This document shows positions 11,462 to 24,306 of a stretch of DNA of 64,000 nt, one piece after another; position 1 is the first letter of the stretch, and each line of letters begins with the position of its first letter. The stretch is from Aricia agestis (Eukaryota; Arthropoda; Insecta; Lepidoptera; Lycaenidae), in assembly GCF_905147365.1 (NCBI RefSeq), contig NC_056428.1, forward strand, positions 27,248,001-27,312,000, given 5' to 3'. Made by a program: the position numbers and the translations under genes. The notes beneath the pieces were generated by a model, which worked only from the letters and a program-made list of their open reading frames with translations, did no database searches and was not told where the DNA came from.

Positions 11462-14400
11462 TTAAAGTTCAATATGATCACTCTTGGAGTCAGTATTGTC
11501 CTTCTTGTTTCTTCTGTTTCTCCTGTGTTTACTGTTGGACAGTATCTCGTATGCCTGCTGTATCTCCATGAACTTTTCTTGGGCGGCTCTCCTCAGGTTT
11601 TGGTCTTTTACCTTATCTGGATGATTTTCGCGGGACAGTCGACGCCATGTTGAAGTGATTTCTTGTTGCGTAGCTTCGGGGCCGAGGCCGAGGACCTAAA
11701 GAAGAATATTATCAGTATGGACATAACTAACCCCTCTATCAATGAAAAAATTTACAGAAAGGATTCAAAGTTCGCAGTCTTTATGGGTTTTTAAATTATA
11801 GTACTAGAGCTCATTATGTGACATAATACTCAACTTTGCAAAATTATGCACGATAAAACAGATTTGCGTTCCAATTAAACACTTCGGTTTTTTTTCTCTC
11901 ATGTGTGTGTTTTCAGAGGGCAGATCTTGTATAGTTATTAGTTGTGTTTATATTTTTATAAGCAAGGGGTTCATGAATAAGGATGTTGGATATTATTCAT
12001 GTCCAAGCAATGGTTTCGATTAGACATGTCGGCGTTGTTACAAACGTGGTTTCGTTATATTAAGGCCACGTCATATTTTTATTTAATATAAGCATACAAA
12101 AAGTAATAAAAATATTTCATGCTCAATTCTCAGATAAGAAACGCAATGTAGGTGACAGAAAATATTCACATGTGTGCTTTTAGTAGTAAAATTACTTTAA
12201 TTGACACCTTCCTATGTAGCTATTTTATACAGACAGTTTCCTATGAGCACAAAATCGTATAGTTTTTAGCTCTATGCTTAAAGTATTTCCGAATCCAATT
12301 TGGAGATAGTTCAACTGCTTCAGTTATTAACCTTAAACAGACATACAGACGCATTTATAAGTATAGATACTAACACAAATATAAATACTAACTCACGTAT
12401 ATGAAGAAAACTGCGGGAACCGTACATTTTCGCACAAGATAAGTAGCCTATGTTCTTCCTCGTAGTCTACTCTATATGTAAGTTAAATTACTTAAAAATC
12501 GGTCTAGTAGTTCGTGAGGTTAGAGCATTCAAACAAACTTTTTAAGTTTAAATGTTATTAAGGAATAAAGATACCGTCGGTGGCCAAATTATTAACTTCA
12601 GCCTTCTGGTGATGAAGAGGAGTTTGCAAAATTCGCAGGTATTGGTCTTGATGCATTGTTACTTCAACTAAATGTAGTCGACCATTCCCCTTAGAGCTAC
12701 TCTCGCCCCATATCGCAACCGACGAAGGAGGTTTCACTCGTTCAACAACACAGCTTTCATAAAAGTTTTCAAGTCCCCTGCGGTAAACAAACTGGGAATA
12801 ACAGTCCTAGTAAATCAATTGGGTCATATTGAGGTGACGCCTTTAACCTCATAATTAAAAAAAATGCAATTAAAATCACTTGTTTTCCTCCTTCCAGTAT
12901 TCCTCTATCCAATCTTTATGCGTTTTAGCAAACGCCAATCGTTTAGCATGCATTGTCTGGGTAAACTTTGGTTTTTCAAAGAGGGGCAAAAACTGAAATC
13001 ACTCACACTGAGTATAATAATTTGGCCACCCACTGTATATAAAGCGTAACACTCACCCGGAAAGCGTTTTGTTCGCCATGAGGGTCAGAGAGCTCGATAA
13101 TCTGCTTCCACACTTCGTACCAGCCGTGGTGTTGAGCATATTGGTAGGTGTCGATCAGACACTGCTTTACATCCAACCACCTGATGAAGAACGATGCTGG
13201 TTCAAAGTATATTTGGTATTTGGATTATGATGGCTTGAAAGACCAGGCCAAAAATAAGAAATATGGCAGTTTATGAAGGCAACTGACTTTTAGGCCATAT
13301 TTATACTTACCAAGGACTTGTAAAGAAGTGATGTAGGGCTTCGTAGATTGGTACCTCGTCACCTTCACTGTCTGTGATTGTACCATGGAAATACAGGTAA
13401 CTACACCACAGGGACAAGTACAGGCAAGCACAGAGACCTAATACTGCTATGCGTCTGAAAATAAATAATATACATTCCTAAATCTTAATATATATATTTC
13501 TTGTGTGCGTGTGTATGTGACTGAACTCCTCCTAAACGACTGGACCAATTTTGATGAAATTTTTTGTGTGTGTTCGTGGAGATTCGAGAATGGTTTAGAT
13601 TTACAGTTTGGTCTACTGGAAAATGTTTTTTCAATTAATTTCTTATTTATAAGGAGTTGTTGATTTTGGAATGTTTTACATTAGATCCGGCGGACGGCGC
13701 TATCATCGCATTCAATATTATTCTATTTCAATTTTAGTTTGTCCTGACAGATGGTGCTACGATTAATTTGAAAAAAATTTTGTTATTCAATTCATGTGCT
13801 GATTAAAATATTAAATAAATAACACATAGGCTACAATTTTAACCGACTTTCAAAATGGGGGAGGTGTTATGTTCGTTTTCTTATATTCAACGATTACTCC
13901 GCCGTTTGTTAACCGATTTTCAAAATTTTTCTTTTGGTATATAGGGTATCATCCCAATTTGGTATTATATTCAGAAAAGTGGTGATCTGATGAAGGATCC
14001 ATAAGTAATCGAGGGAACTCCTCAAAACTTATAGGGAAACATATGGTGACTTCGGTTTCGTGAGAAGTATTCTAAGCATATGCTACCAACAAGTAAGATT
14101 TTGCACCGAGATATACCTGGTATACCGTGGTTCGGAAGGTGCTGAGAGAATTCCTGATTCTTTATAGATACAAGTTTGGGAGTTTCGGCGTTGTTTTAAG
14201 AACAGAAAGCATATGCTACTATGCAAATTACATTCTTCATCATCATCATCATCACTACCATATTGAATACCATTTCATAGTCTTTTAGATCGAGACTCGA
14301 GTTTGTCAAGCGATAATTTAAAAAAATCTATATCTACCTAATATTATAAACCTGAAGAGTATGTTTGCTTGAACGCGTCAATCTCAGAAACTACAGGTCC

Positions 14401-16606
14401 GATTTAAAAACTTATCTCAGTGTTAGATAGATCATTTATCGAGTAAGACTCATCATTTATCGAGAAGGTTATATTATATTATCACTCTAAGACTAATACG
14501 ACAGAAGAAACTCAGGAAAATGTAGGAAAAACGGGGGAAATATTTTTTATGGGAAAATGTACCTACGGATTCTGTAAAATTTCTAATTTACGCGGGCGAA
14601 GCCGCGCGGGACATCTAGTATCATATAAAATTTAATGTATTACCTAAAGGCTACTGTAAACTTCTTTGGATGAATAGATACTGTAATATGTAGTATGGAA
14701 CTTCTAAGTTTTGTGTATGTGTATGTAAAGTGCCTTGTACTACTTGGCCAAAGAATACAGACTTTAGAACAGGTAATTACTTGACAACATGCTGGTGTTT
14801 TCGAGGAGTTCTTCTCCACTCCTTGGAGAAGCTATCAAAGACCAATGCAGCAGCCAGCACCATGATAGTAAACCAGATGCTCTCGTCGTAGATGTAGTAG
14901 CGGACAGGGTAGGCGGCATAAGCTGCTAGCAGAGGCCACTTCAAACCTCCTTGCTCGCGTCCGATGTTGCCGACCGTCCATACACCTGAAGAATATGATA
15001 AATTGAATACTAAATAACAAAATACTAACCAGATGAAACAAGGCAACATCATTGTACCAGTAAAGTCTCTATATATTAACAACATACTGTAGCACATTCC
15101 ACTACAAATAACAAGACTTCATTAAAAGTAAAAAATATAATATGAAAATATACTTTATCATTATTTTTATTTCATTTCCCATCATATTGTGTGTATGTGG
15201 CACTTTTATCGAGGTTTAGTTGTGATATCACCATATATGTATCAAATCACACACATTATACACCATTATTATGATGATGTCACACTTATCTTTAATGTAC
15301 TTACCAAGTGCAGCTACAAAAGGTATCAGGTAATTCAGATACTTCAAATTTAGTCCCCACACTTCATCACCAGGCACGGCAACCATCATCATCTGACCCC
15401 AGGAGTAACCGACCATCAGCATCCCAGTGAAACGGTTCATTGAGAATGGTGGCTATAAGTAAACAATGGCTATTAATTTAACTATAAAGATATATAATAA
15501 ATAAAATAAAAATATAAAATGTATTAATGCAATACAAAAAGCAATGGTGAAGATCACTTGCACCTGTCAGGGTTAAAGTAACAAAGGTTAATCTCTTTCA
15601 ATTGTTATATTTATGATAAGCCGAGATATTACATTCACAAACAATAATTAATAAAACTGACAGAACAAGTATGCATAAGGATATACAATATGCTATGGTT
15701 AGATGATATAGTATCATTATGCAAAAAAGACAAAAAGTCTGCTGTGATGGGATGGAAAGAATGAAATGTTAGAAATATTGTAAAATAAAATGAAACATAA
15801 TATGTGCATGGTAATGGATGTAAATGTGGTAATACATCATCAATTTTAAAGTAATATTAAGGATAAATAATATTTCCTATGCAATGTATAAAGCTATTGA
15901 CATGATTTATTTTTAAATAAAAAGTGTAAAACTATTATAATAGTGAGAGTATGATATGCCACACATGCTACTGCAATATCCAAATCACAGCAAAATAATA
16001 AAATTTACCTTTTACCAAAAAATCCATAATCCTTTCAAGGAAAGTTGTATCATAAAGAAGAAACAAATGTTAAGAACTAGAAAAAAAAGAATTGTTAGAA
16101 ACAATTTATAGTAGAACCCAAATAAATATACATATATACATAGATAGAATATATTTCGTTGCTACGCGTATTTCCCATTTTTGTTATAAAAATAGCTGTT
16201 TTTAGTCATAACTAGGACAAAATGTAAATAAAGTATTCTGACCCACTTTACGATACAATACGATACAATATTATTATGAAAAATTTACCTTCCTGTTTTG
16301 ACTCATCCTCTTGACTAGCTCTTGAATATGTTGTGGATCGTCGTTGGCATCTCTTACGTAGCGAGGAATCCGGAATATCTCCCCCAGCCAACCAATACCA
16401 AACCCACCAAGAGTAGACCACCAAACAAATGCCTGTCTGTCTCTTCGTAAATAGAAATGGTGTAGTCCAAAAATACCACCGAATAGCCAACACAAATAAG
16501 CAATAAATACAGATTTCTTAGCAGGCATTCTGCCTACTTTAGCACTCATCATAGAAATTGATGTGTAGTCAAAATTAGAAATTGCCCTATTTAAGAAATT
16601 CCACAT
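11462..16606 (-). CDS. wus: DNAJC22 / wurst homologue: TM2-domain transmembrane J protein
   Basis: Complete six-exon gene of 390 codons. Exons (minus strand, in order): 16606-16289, 15452-15305, 14985-14781, 13454-13311, 13180-13057 and 11695-11462. All introns are GT-AG and the phases agree. Exon 1 holds the TM2 domain (FGGIFGLHHFYLRRDRQAF, GGFGIGWLGEIFRIPR). Exons 2-4 add several hydrophobic helices. Exon 6 holds the J domain with the HPD triad (SRENHPDKVKD, residues 338-340), needed to stimulate Hsp70. The protein ends KSDHIEL. Family knowledge: Drosophila Wurst is needed for clathrin-mediated endocytosis and clearing of the airways. The first ATG gives 26 residues ahead of MPAKKSVFIAYL. 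Relatives begin near that second methionine (codon at 16526-16528), so the true start may be there. Confidence 0.94.
13483..14618 (+). mobile_element. Non-autonomous Helitron, copy A (wurst intron 3)
   Basis: A 1136-bp element beginning TCTTAATATATATA and ending CATCTAG, sitting precisely between A (13482) and T (14619) with no target duplication. A short hairpin CGCGGGCGAAGCCGCG lies just before the end. These are the Helitron hallmarks. A nearly identical inverted copy is at 45740-46870 and a diverged partial copy at about 32500-32900. Confidence 0.88.
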
Positions 16607-16830
16607 TTAATATGGGTTTATAATAAAATGTTATTGTGATACAAATTATACCACAAGCCCAAGTTTGCAAAATAGGGTTTTCTTTAGTTTTCAAGGAATT
16701 TACTAGCGCAAAATATCTTTAAAAATTTCTTCAAACTTTATGTTGTGTACCAAAAATTTAAATTGATGCCAACTGACATTGACGTCTGACGTAAGTGACA
16801 CGACAGCTATAAATTTTTTTTAGACTATTT
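16607..16830 (-). promoter_or_regulatory. Putative wurst promoter / 5' UTR
   Basis: The minus strand has an arthropod-style initiator TCAGT (complement of 16772-16776) about 165 bp upstream of the first ATG. An AT-rich AATTTATAG lies roughly 35-40 bp further upstream. This is weak motif-based evidence, with no conservation check. Confidence 0.3.
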
Positions 16831-17099
16831 TCCCATCGCCTAAGACTGTTGCCAGCTGTCTCGGCGAAAGACATTATTGATTTTCCTTTAATATAATTAA
16901 CCGACTTCTAAAAAGGAGAAGGTTACATGTTCGGCTGTGGATATTTTTTTCGTTAGGGTTTGATACCATTTTATTTATTTGACGTTGATAAAGTGCATAA
17001 TATTCTGGCTATAATTGTATCATCGTTAAAAAGTTTATTTGTGATCAATGAAGTACTACTCTATCTACTCGACCCTGTTAGGGCAAAACGCTTTATCCT

Positions 17100-17234
17100 A
17101 TAGTCTGTCAAGAAAGTGAAGAAATTAAATAGTGGCACCATGGTAGTGTCATCCCTTTCAAATCAATCCAAGAAAAAAGGGATGAAACTAGGATGTTGCC
17201 ACTTTTTAATTTCTTCACTTTCTTGAAAGACTAT
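17100..17234. mobile_element. Small foldback element
   Basis: About 40-bp arms. The left arm is 17100-17140 (TAGTCTGTCAAGAAAGTGAAG) and the right arm 17191-17234 (CTTCACTTTCTTGAAAGACTA). Immediately downstream, 17279-17323 contains a second hairpin, ACGATACCATTGGA and its complement TCCAATGGTATCGT. Confidence 0.7.
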
Positions 17235-17682
17235 GCCCGGGCCACACCTGAGCTGCGTAATGCTTTGTGCATGTTAAAACGATACCATTGGATGATCTGC
17301 GTGTATCGTCCAATGGTATCGTCTCATACATATAGCACGAAGCTTCGTACGATAAGCGCATGTGCGGCCGCGCCATAAGTCGTCGCCTGAGTGCTAGATT
17401 GTTCATCCGAGCATTTTGACCAAAAATGAGTTATAAATGCAGGATAATTAACGGACAAAAAACGATTTTATTACACTAGCGACACGTTTTAATTTCCCAA
17501 ACCAAAGGGATGTTTTTTAAGTTTAAAGTTTTTTTGTACACAGCGAAAAAATATTAATTCCCTGCTTAATAATCCAACCTCCACGATTTGTTTTTTGCGT
17601 GCTTGTTTGGTCAACCTCCAGCTATATAGCCAATCACAGCTCGCTATAGGCGTGACGTAAGCGCCCGCCTTTTTGTTTTGCG

Positions 17683-17986
17683 ATTCAGTGTGGCTTCGTA
17701 TAGTGCACAAAAATATCGTAAAAATATTGTTGTGTAGTGTTTGATTTACAAATAAGCATCTAATTATAATCTGCTTATATGTCCCGAACATATTATCAAG
17801 AAATACCACTCGAGAACCTGCCGAAATTGAACTGTAAGCTGTACTTTTAAGCTATCTCTCATGTAGCTCGTGTTTCTTTCACAGGATGTTGAGATTACGT
17901 CACCTAAGCAAAAAACATCCAATAATGCAAATAAATCAGTTAAAAAGAATGAAAAGAGCAGAGCCAAGAGGAAGAAGTTTTTTTAA
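17683..17986 (+). pseudogene. Small two-exon gene-like unit, coding broken between exons
   Basis: Upstream is a CRE-like TGACGTAA (17653-17660) and an initiator TTCAGTGTGG (about 17683). The first ATG (17779) opens MSRTYYQEIPLENLPKLN. A good donor (ACT|GTAAGC, about 17839) and acceptor (TTTCTTTCACAG, ending 17884) define a ~46-base intron. Exon 2 has a convincing basic tail in one frame (DVEITSPKQK..., ending KSRAKRKKFF, stop at about 17984). However, splicing as predicted puts TGA at the junction, so the two parts are out of frame. I do not recognise the family. Either it is a captured and frameshifted gene fragment, the intron boundaries differ from my call, or it is non-coding. Confidence 0.35.
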
Positions 17987-18006
17987 TATACAACGCATAC
18001 TGTAAC

Positions 18007-18281
18007 CAGGACCCGATCTAGCCATTTAGCCGCTCCAGGCAAAGATCATTTTCGCCGCCCTTTACATATACATGAAACATATTTGTTGGGGGAAAATGGG
18101 AGGAATATAGTAAAATACTCAAATATTTCCACTAGCAAACTTTAGGTAGGTTAGCTGGTAAAATTCTCAAACTTAAGTGGTGGATGGCTAGGTTGGAAGA
18201 TAGGAATAAGTCAATTTCGCCGCCCCTCATTTTTGCCGCTCTGGGCAAATGCCCGGCTCGCCCCCCTTAGGTCGGGCCCTG
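18007..18281. mobile_element. hAT-type MITE
   Basis: 275 bp, starting CAGGACCCGATCTA and ending TAGGTCGGGCCCTG, with a perfect 8-bp target duplication ACTGTAAC (17999-18006 and 18282-18289). It is inserted about 20 bp after the stop of the gene-like unit, inside the larger TIR-bounded segment. Confidence 0.88.
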
Positions 18282-18959
18282 ACTGTAACAGTGATACTCA
18301 CAATAATTAGTATACTCTACTTACATCACAATCACTACACACACACACTCGTACTCGCACTCACAAATAGTTCAAAATGCAATCATTAACCATACATATT
18401 TTCTTTTACTGCACTTAGACACACATCTTACACTGCACACCCCATTCATTATAAACTCACTCTTTCTTACATATTTCATACAGATATGCATTTTCTTATT
18501 ACTGCTAATTCTATTTTTAGATAGAAAAACCTTTCTCCTTTCGATTTACAATAATTATATTAAGTTAGATTTTGTGGCTAAAATAGGAATACGAATACTT
18601 TTTAATTTTCAAAAATATAAAATTATTTTTAAACATTCTGTTCAAGTGGTAGCTTGTACAAAGTAGCATTGACCGATTATTTTGCAATTTGTGCTAAGTG
18701 CAATGCAATTTTGTTTTAGGTCCACATTTCGTAATGTTGTTGGTGGTATTTTGTTCCACCTCCATTTAAATATAAACCAAACTTCAAAATAAATCAAATC
18801 TCATCATATTTTGATTTTGAAGAAGTAGTACTTATCATTATAAACATAGTCGTTTAAATAATTAGTCGCCTTACGCATGCATCACTAAAATAAACTTAAA
18901 AACCTGTCAAGTGAAAAATTTGGTCAATGGTCAATTGGACAATCTAGCACTCAGGCGAC

Positions 18960-20521
18960 AAGTGTCACGTCAACTTTCAAAAAATTAGTATAATTTTTTT
19001 AACGCTCGTTACCAATTATATTATGGTATTTTTTAAATTATCTTGAAATACTTTAAAAATTAAAAACAAGTTTTTTCATGACCACAAAAATAAGGTCGTG
19101 AGGATTAACTCAGCTTGCAGCGTTTTGCAAAAATAAAAATAATCTCAAACTTGGGTGATTGTTATCCTACTACGGTTACGAAACGCTGCATTAATATTTT
19201 TGCAAAACACTGTAAGCCGGGTGTATTACAGTGCAAAAATCTTTCATCCACATTTTGGGTTACAGCAAAATGATAAATGATGGAATATTTCGGTTAAAAA
19301 CGTGTCCTCAATTTTTTGGGTTCAATCAATACAAAGCTTACAATCAAGTAGATTAATTTAGACTAGGTATTATTATTATTCTGCTATTTTGTTGACAACG
19401 GGCAACACGGGCTTAGGAGAGTTTATTGAAATATATAAAGATAATCGCTATTTGTGGGACCAAAAATCCCCAAACTATAGTAATAAACAATAAAAACTAA
19501 AATAAAAAATCCTTGAGAGGTGTCAAGGGACACTCGGATGGAACGAAATTTAAAAAAACTCCATCTAGTTGACACCCAGGTATACTTACACTTTGGTGGA
19601 ATTGTAATAAAATTTATTTGTAATTATTAATGTATTTGTAAATTGTAGTAAAAACGTCCGGTAGATATCGCTGATTAATCTCAAAAACCCCATCTAGTTA
19701 ACGCTCATGAATACTATCAACGCCATCCGCCCCTACAGGCTACAGCGTAGGAAATAATAAAAATGTGTCGTTACAACTTTTTCCGTCTAGCCCCCTTTCG
19801 CAACGCACGTTAAGGAACATCGTTTCAAAAAATATTTTTATAAAACAACAGAAATAAACATTGCAGAATAGCTATTTTCTTTTTTTAGAAATAACGTGGA
19901 ACATCATTGCAAGAATACCGACACTAACTGATGCATACATGACGGCTAAGCAGTATAATGTGTGAACTGTGATCTATGTCCAGCTTCATAGTCCTACAAC
20001 TCAAAATTACGAAGCAAGTATAACAATTTTTAGAAAGAAAAACGAAAGTCAAATATGCTAGGTACCATTTCATTTTTCAAACTTGTTCAATGTTCACATC
20101 TTTAAAGTATACATATTTTGAACCACGTAGAATGTGATTTTTGGAAAAGCTGAATCCGTCTCTGTGTGAAATCGGTACTCGGATTATAATCTGTATCCGG
20201 AAACTGCCTCAACGTCAATCGTTAATCGAACTTTTTTTTCTCACAGTACAGTAAAAATACGTCAATCAAAGAAATGGTGTGACAAAAAAATTATTGTTCT
20301 TTATTATCTTTCCCTCTACATATTTTATTTTATATAGTGACCACGAAATAGTTTCTTGGGATCGTAATGTCGATTTAATAAATATTTCGTAAATGACAAT
20401 CGATCGCGTCATCGTGCAATATTGTACACAAATTCACCTAATCATGTTTTCGCGTAAAATTCATTAGCAAATCAAGCTCAAAGTAGACGTAATTTCCTAG
20501 TTATATATTCCCCTCCCAATC
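18960..20521 (+). other. Region upstream of syd, with presumed promoter and 5' UTR
   Basis: AT-rich sequence with decayed repeats, for example an imperfect inverted pair GCAGCGTTTTGCAAAAATA (19118) against TATTTTTGCAAAACACTG (19195-19212). No coding exon is seen. The syd transcription start should lie here or in an unrecognised upstream 5' UTR exon. I could not identify a convincing TATA box or initiator. Confidence 0.4.
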
Positions 20522-23500
20522 ATGAATTTCGACGATAGCACCAGTAGCGGATACGTTACGGCGGAGACGATATACGGCACGCACGAAGACAGTCATGTAG
20601 TTATGTCTGAGAAGGTGCAGTCGCTGGCGGGGAGTATTTACCAGGAGTTCGAGCGTATGATAGCGCGATACGACGAGGATGTGGTGAAGACGTTGATGCC
20701 GCTGCTGGTGAACGTGCTGGAATGCTTGGACTCCGCGTATCAGACCAACCAGGAGCATGAGGTGGAGCTGGAGTTGCTGCGTGAGGATAACGAGCAGCTC
20801 GTCACGCAGTACGAACGCGAGAAGGCTGCGAGGAAGCACTCGGAACAGAAGGTGAGTCAATACTATTATTTTCGGTTGCATATAGACCTTGAGTGATTTC
20901 CTTTGTTTGGTAAATGAATGCAGTGCAATATGTAATTTGCTAGTGTTGTTTTGTTTGATCTTTGCGTTTTTATGTTCAATTTTGTTAAGTGTATCATATT
21001 TTTATACATTTTTGTTTAGAATCTGTGTAATGTGTGACCCATTTAGTTTGTTAAGACTCAAGGTAAACAAGTATTTTGGTAAAATTCATTCTTAACTGTT
21101 AACCTTTAAAATAACATTACCATATCATTTAAATCTTATTTTGTTTGTTACGAACCTTTGAACATATTATTCACATTTTAGGGCCTGTTTTAAAATCTAG
21201 TGTATGACAGATAGGTTATTTGTAAGTTTTTTTTCTATTTCCTTTATATATTGAGATTTGAGCAATACAATAGAGACAAAAGAAAAACATGCAAAATTAT
21301 TTCATCTGATACTTATTAGAACACTTTCTACACTTTTAGTGATATTTTTCAAAATTCTTTGAATCCTTTTGATTATACACCACAATACATATTATATAAA
21401 ACTCTTGTATAGAAAGCTAAAAACAAGCATGCATAAGTACTAAGTAACAAGTATAATTGTTATTTGTATTAATGGTTACTAGCTATTTGACCAAGCTTTG
21501 CTCGGTATTCAATAAAACACGAATAAAATGACATTTTCTAAAAATGATTCCTAGCTTATAGCTAGATCAATTAATCACCCCCAAAATCCCCTATATAATA
21601 TACTAAATTTCATGAAAATCGTTGGAGCTGATTCCGAGATTTTAATTTTTATATTATACAAGAATTGCTCGTTTAAAGATATAAGATTTTATTGCAATGC
21701 ATATTTGAAATATTAAATAAATGAAGATCTTGTTATTTCTCACATGTTTTACTACTCATCTGTTAAATAGTTTATATTAAATGTCACATACTCACTTACC
21801 TTAGGTGATAATTGCTAATGACTTATTTATTTTATGATGATGAACTGTTTGTTTACTCAATATTATTATTCCACAAAATTAATGATATAGATAAAATATT
21901 GTCTATTGAGTAACAATTTTTATAATACTGTTATAATACTGTTATTGTTGCGCCTGCCAAATCCTCTATGTGTTTTTAGTGAAGTTTTCAGGGGTAGACA
22001 ATAAACTATTTTATTAAATGATTGACGGATTTATCAATAAATAATTAAAGGTCTAAGTTCATACAAAATAAGATTTGCCACCATACTGCATTTTTAATTT
22101 ATTGATAAGTCTAACCATTATTAAATAAAATAGTTTATTGTTTAAAAACACATAGAAGATTTGGCAAGCACAACGACAATGTGTTATGTTACAATCAAAT
22201 GCTGTAGATTAACTTTCTAAAATAATCTGATATTTTAAAAGAAACCTAAATTTTAAACTAATTTAAAATAACTAATCAATATTCTACTATAACAGATAAC
22301 ATTAAAATATGTGACACATTTTCAATTTAGTAAAGTGCAAATCTGTACCCAGATTCTACAATTTCAATTCAATTCATTTATTGTTTATTCCTTATCAAAC
22401 AGAAATTTAATCTCACATAGACCATACAAACACTATATTTGGGCATTTTCAAAAAAATGTGTACCCCTGATTTTGCCTTGTCCCTCTACTTTGTTAATTT
22501 ATTTTGTTGAGATAAATAACTTTTAACAGAATATATTAATTTAAGTGAAAAAGTATATGTTTAAATACATATATAAATATATGTATTTAAACATATGTAC
22601 TGTTGTAGCATTACTACTTAAATAAGTCACGTTAAGTCCCGATTAAAAAGTTTAATTATATAAACTGTCGTCTTGTTGTTACTTTACTAAATAAAAAACT
22701 TACGAAGGTTTTAAAGTATTGAAACCCATCAATTATACCTGTCCCCTCCCCAGCTAAGATCAGATAATGATTGATTTTCAAAAATATCCAGTATTGGAAG
22801 TGATTTGTATATAAAATTTAAAATCTCAAAAGTCAAATGTATTAGTTGAAGGTATCAATTATATATTTTAATATGTAATTTCTTTTAAAAATTAATTTGA
22901 ATTTAAAACGAAAATTTTAGTCTTCCGGAAGATTCTGCTTTGTGACCGCTTGTTTTAGCAAAAATTCTTCTAATACTAGAAAGTATTCGGCACGATCTGG
23001 CTAAACAACGTATGTTCTTCATCGATAGGTACGTCTTTTTGTTTTTACTGGCAAACTAACTAGTGACAAGCGCGGAAATGTTGTTGAAGTGCAGGTGTTT
23101 CAATTTCTTTGTTCAGGTATGTGACCAAGTTTTACTGGTATTAATCACTTTTCTTTGATTATTGTTATTGTTTACACATTGCAAAACTTGTATAGTATTT
23201 GATACCAAAAATGTATTAGTGCTAAATAAGATGGTTAATTTTTAAACAATTAAAAAAAATTAAATTAAGAAATTTAAAAAAAGCCCCCGCCAAAACAATT
23301 TTAAAAAGTAATGAAATAATATTTACTGCCTTTAAGTTCAAATGATTCCTAACTTGTGTAAAGTAATAATTATTTTAGCCTATTATTGTTGTCACGGTGT
23401 GTCAGAGGACTGCCAAGTAAACTACAACCTACAACCGCCAAGTCACTGATTACCTATCTCGATTCAGATCGCTGTGAATTGATCCTTAAACTTGTTAAGT

Positions 23501-24275
23501 GAAATTAAACATCTACATTAGCGGTCCCCCGACACACCTTGACAACAATTATGGACTAAAATAATTATTACTTTACACAAGTTAGGAATCATTTGAACTT
23601 AAAGGCAGTAAATATTATTTCATTACTTTTTAAAGTTGTTTTGGCGGGGGTTTTTTTAATTTCTTAATTTAATTTTATTTCATACTTCTTAAACTTGTGT
23701 TGGTTATAGTGCAGAATAATTCCTATCAACAGAATCATATTCTCATGATTACCATCTATCAATGTCCTTTTCGATGAGGCCGTTAAAATGAGCCCAAATT
23801 TGAAACCTCCACTTTGGGTTCATACGAAGCTCGGTTCCTATAGAACCAAGGTGATGCTGCGTCAGCAGCATGTAAATATTTACTGTTTATACTTTATCTA
23901 CTTCTTACTGGTTGTCACAATTAAAATGAGCCCAAACACGAAACCTCTGCTCTTAGTTGGCGAGGAGTTGGATATCCTATTGATTACCAGGTGATGCTGC
24001 AGCACCAGGTCAACTTTCCATTATTATGTATATACGTATATTGTATATTCACAAATATCACGAACTAGAAGGAAATATAAAACCTATCAAACGACTACAA
24101 GTTGCTAACAGCCTTTCATGAACCAGATAAACCCTGATTGTCCAGGACTGAGCAGGCTGATGATGATGAATTATAGCTAAGAACACTCTCGATCATGTCA
24201 GCTTTCAAACAAAAAAAACTAGATCAAAATCGGTCCACCCGTTTGGATGCTACGATGCCACGGACAGATACACAC

Positions 24276-24306
<31 letters not shown>

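Larger units (their letters stand above)
17382..18959. mobile_element. TIR-bounded 1.6-kb segment carrying a gene-like unit
   Basis: The ends match as inverted repeats: GTCGCCTGAGTGCTAGATTG (17382-17401) and its complement ending at 18959. Similarity continues in looser form for about 50 bp (TTTGACCAAA on both sides). No clean target duplication is visible (AAGT-like flanks only). Inside are the two-exon gene-like unit at 17683-17986 and a nested hAT MITE at 18007-18281. Confidence 0.55.

Noticed and set aside
13225..13431. 68-codon minus-strand frame starting MLACTCPCG
   Set aside because: Wrong frame of wurst exon 4; the correct frame reads LYLSLWCSYLYFHGTITDSE and splices consistently on both sides.
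14210..14290. ATC trinucleotide run as a functional element
   Set aside because: Simple (CAT)n stretch inside Helitron copy A; it recurs in copy B.
17489..17967. Minus-strand frames of 67 and 106 codons
   Set aside because: They overlap the plus-strand promoter and gene-like unit and have no recognisable features; the plus-strand signals are stronger.
20501..20881. 126-codon frame antisense to syd exon 1
   Set aside because: Mirror of the conserved RH1 coding exon on the opposite strand; no family features.
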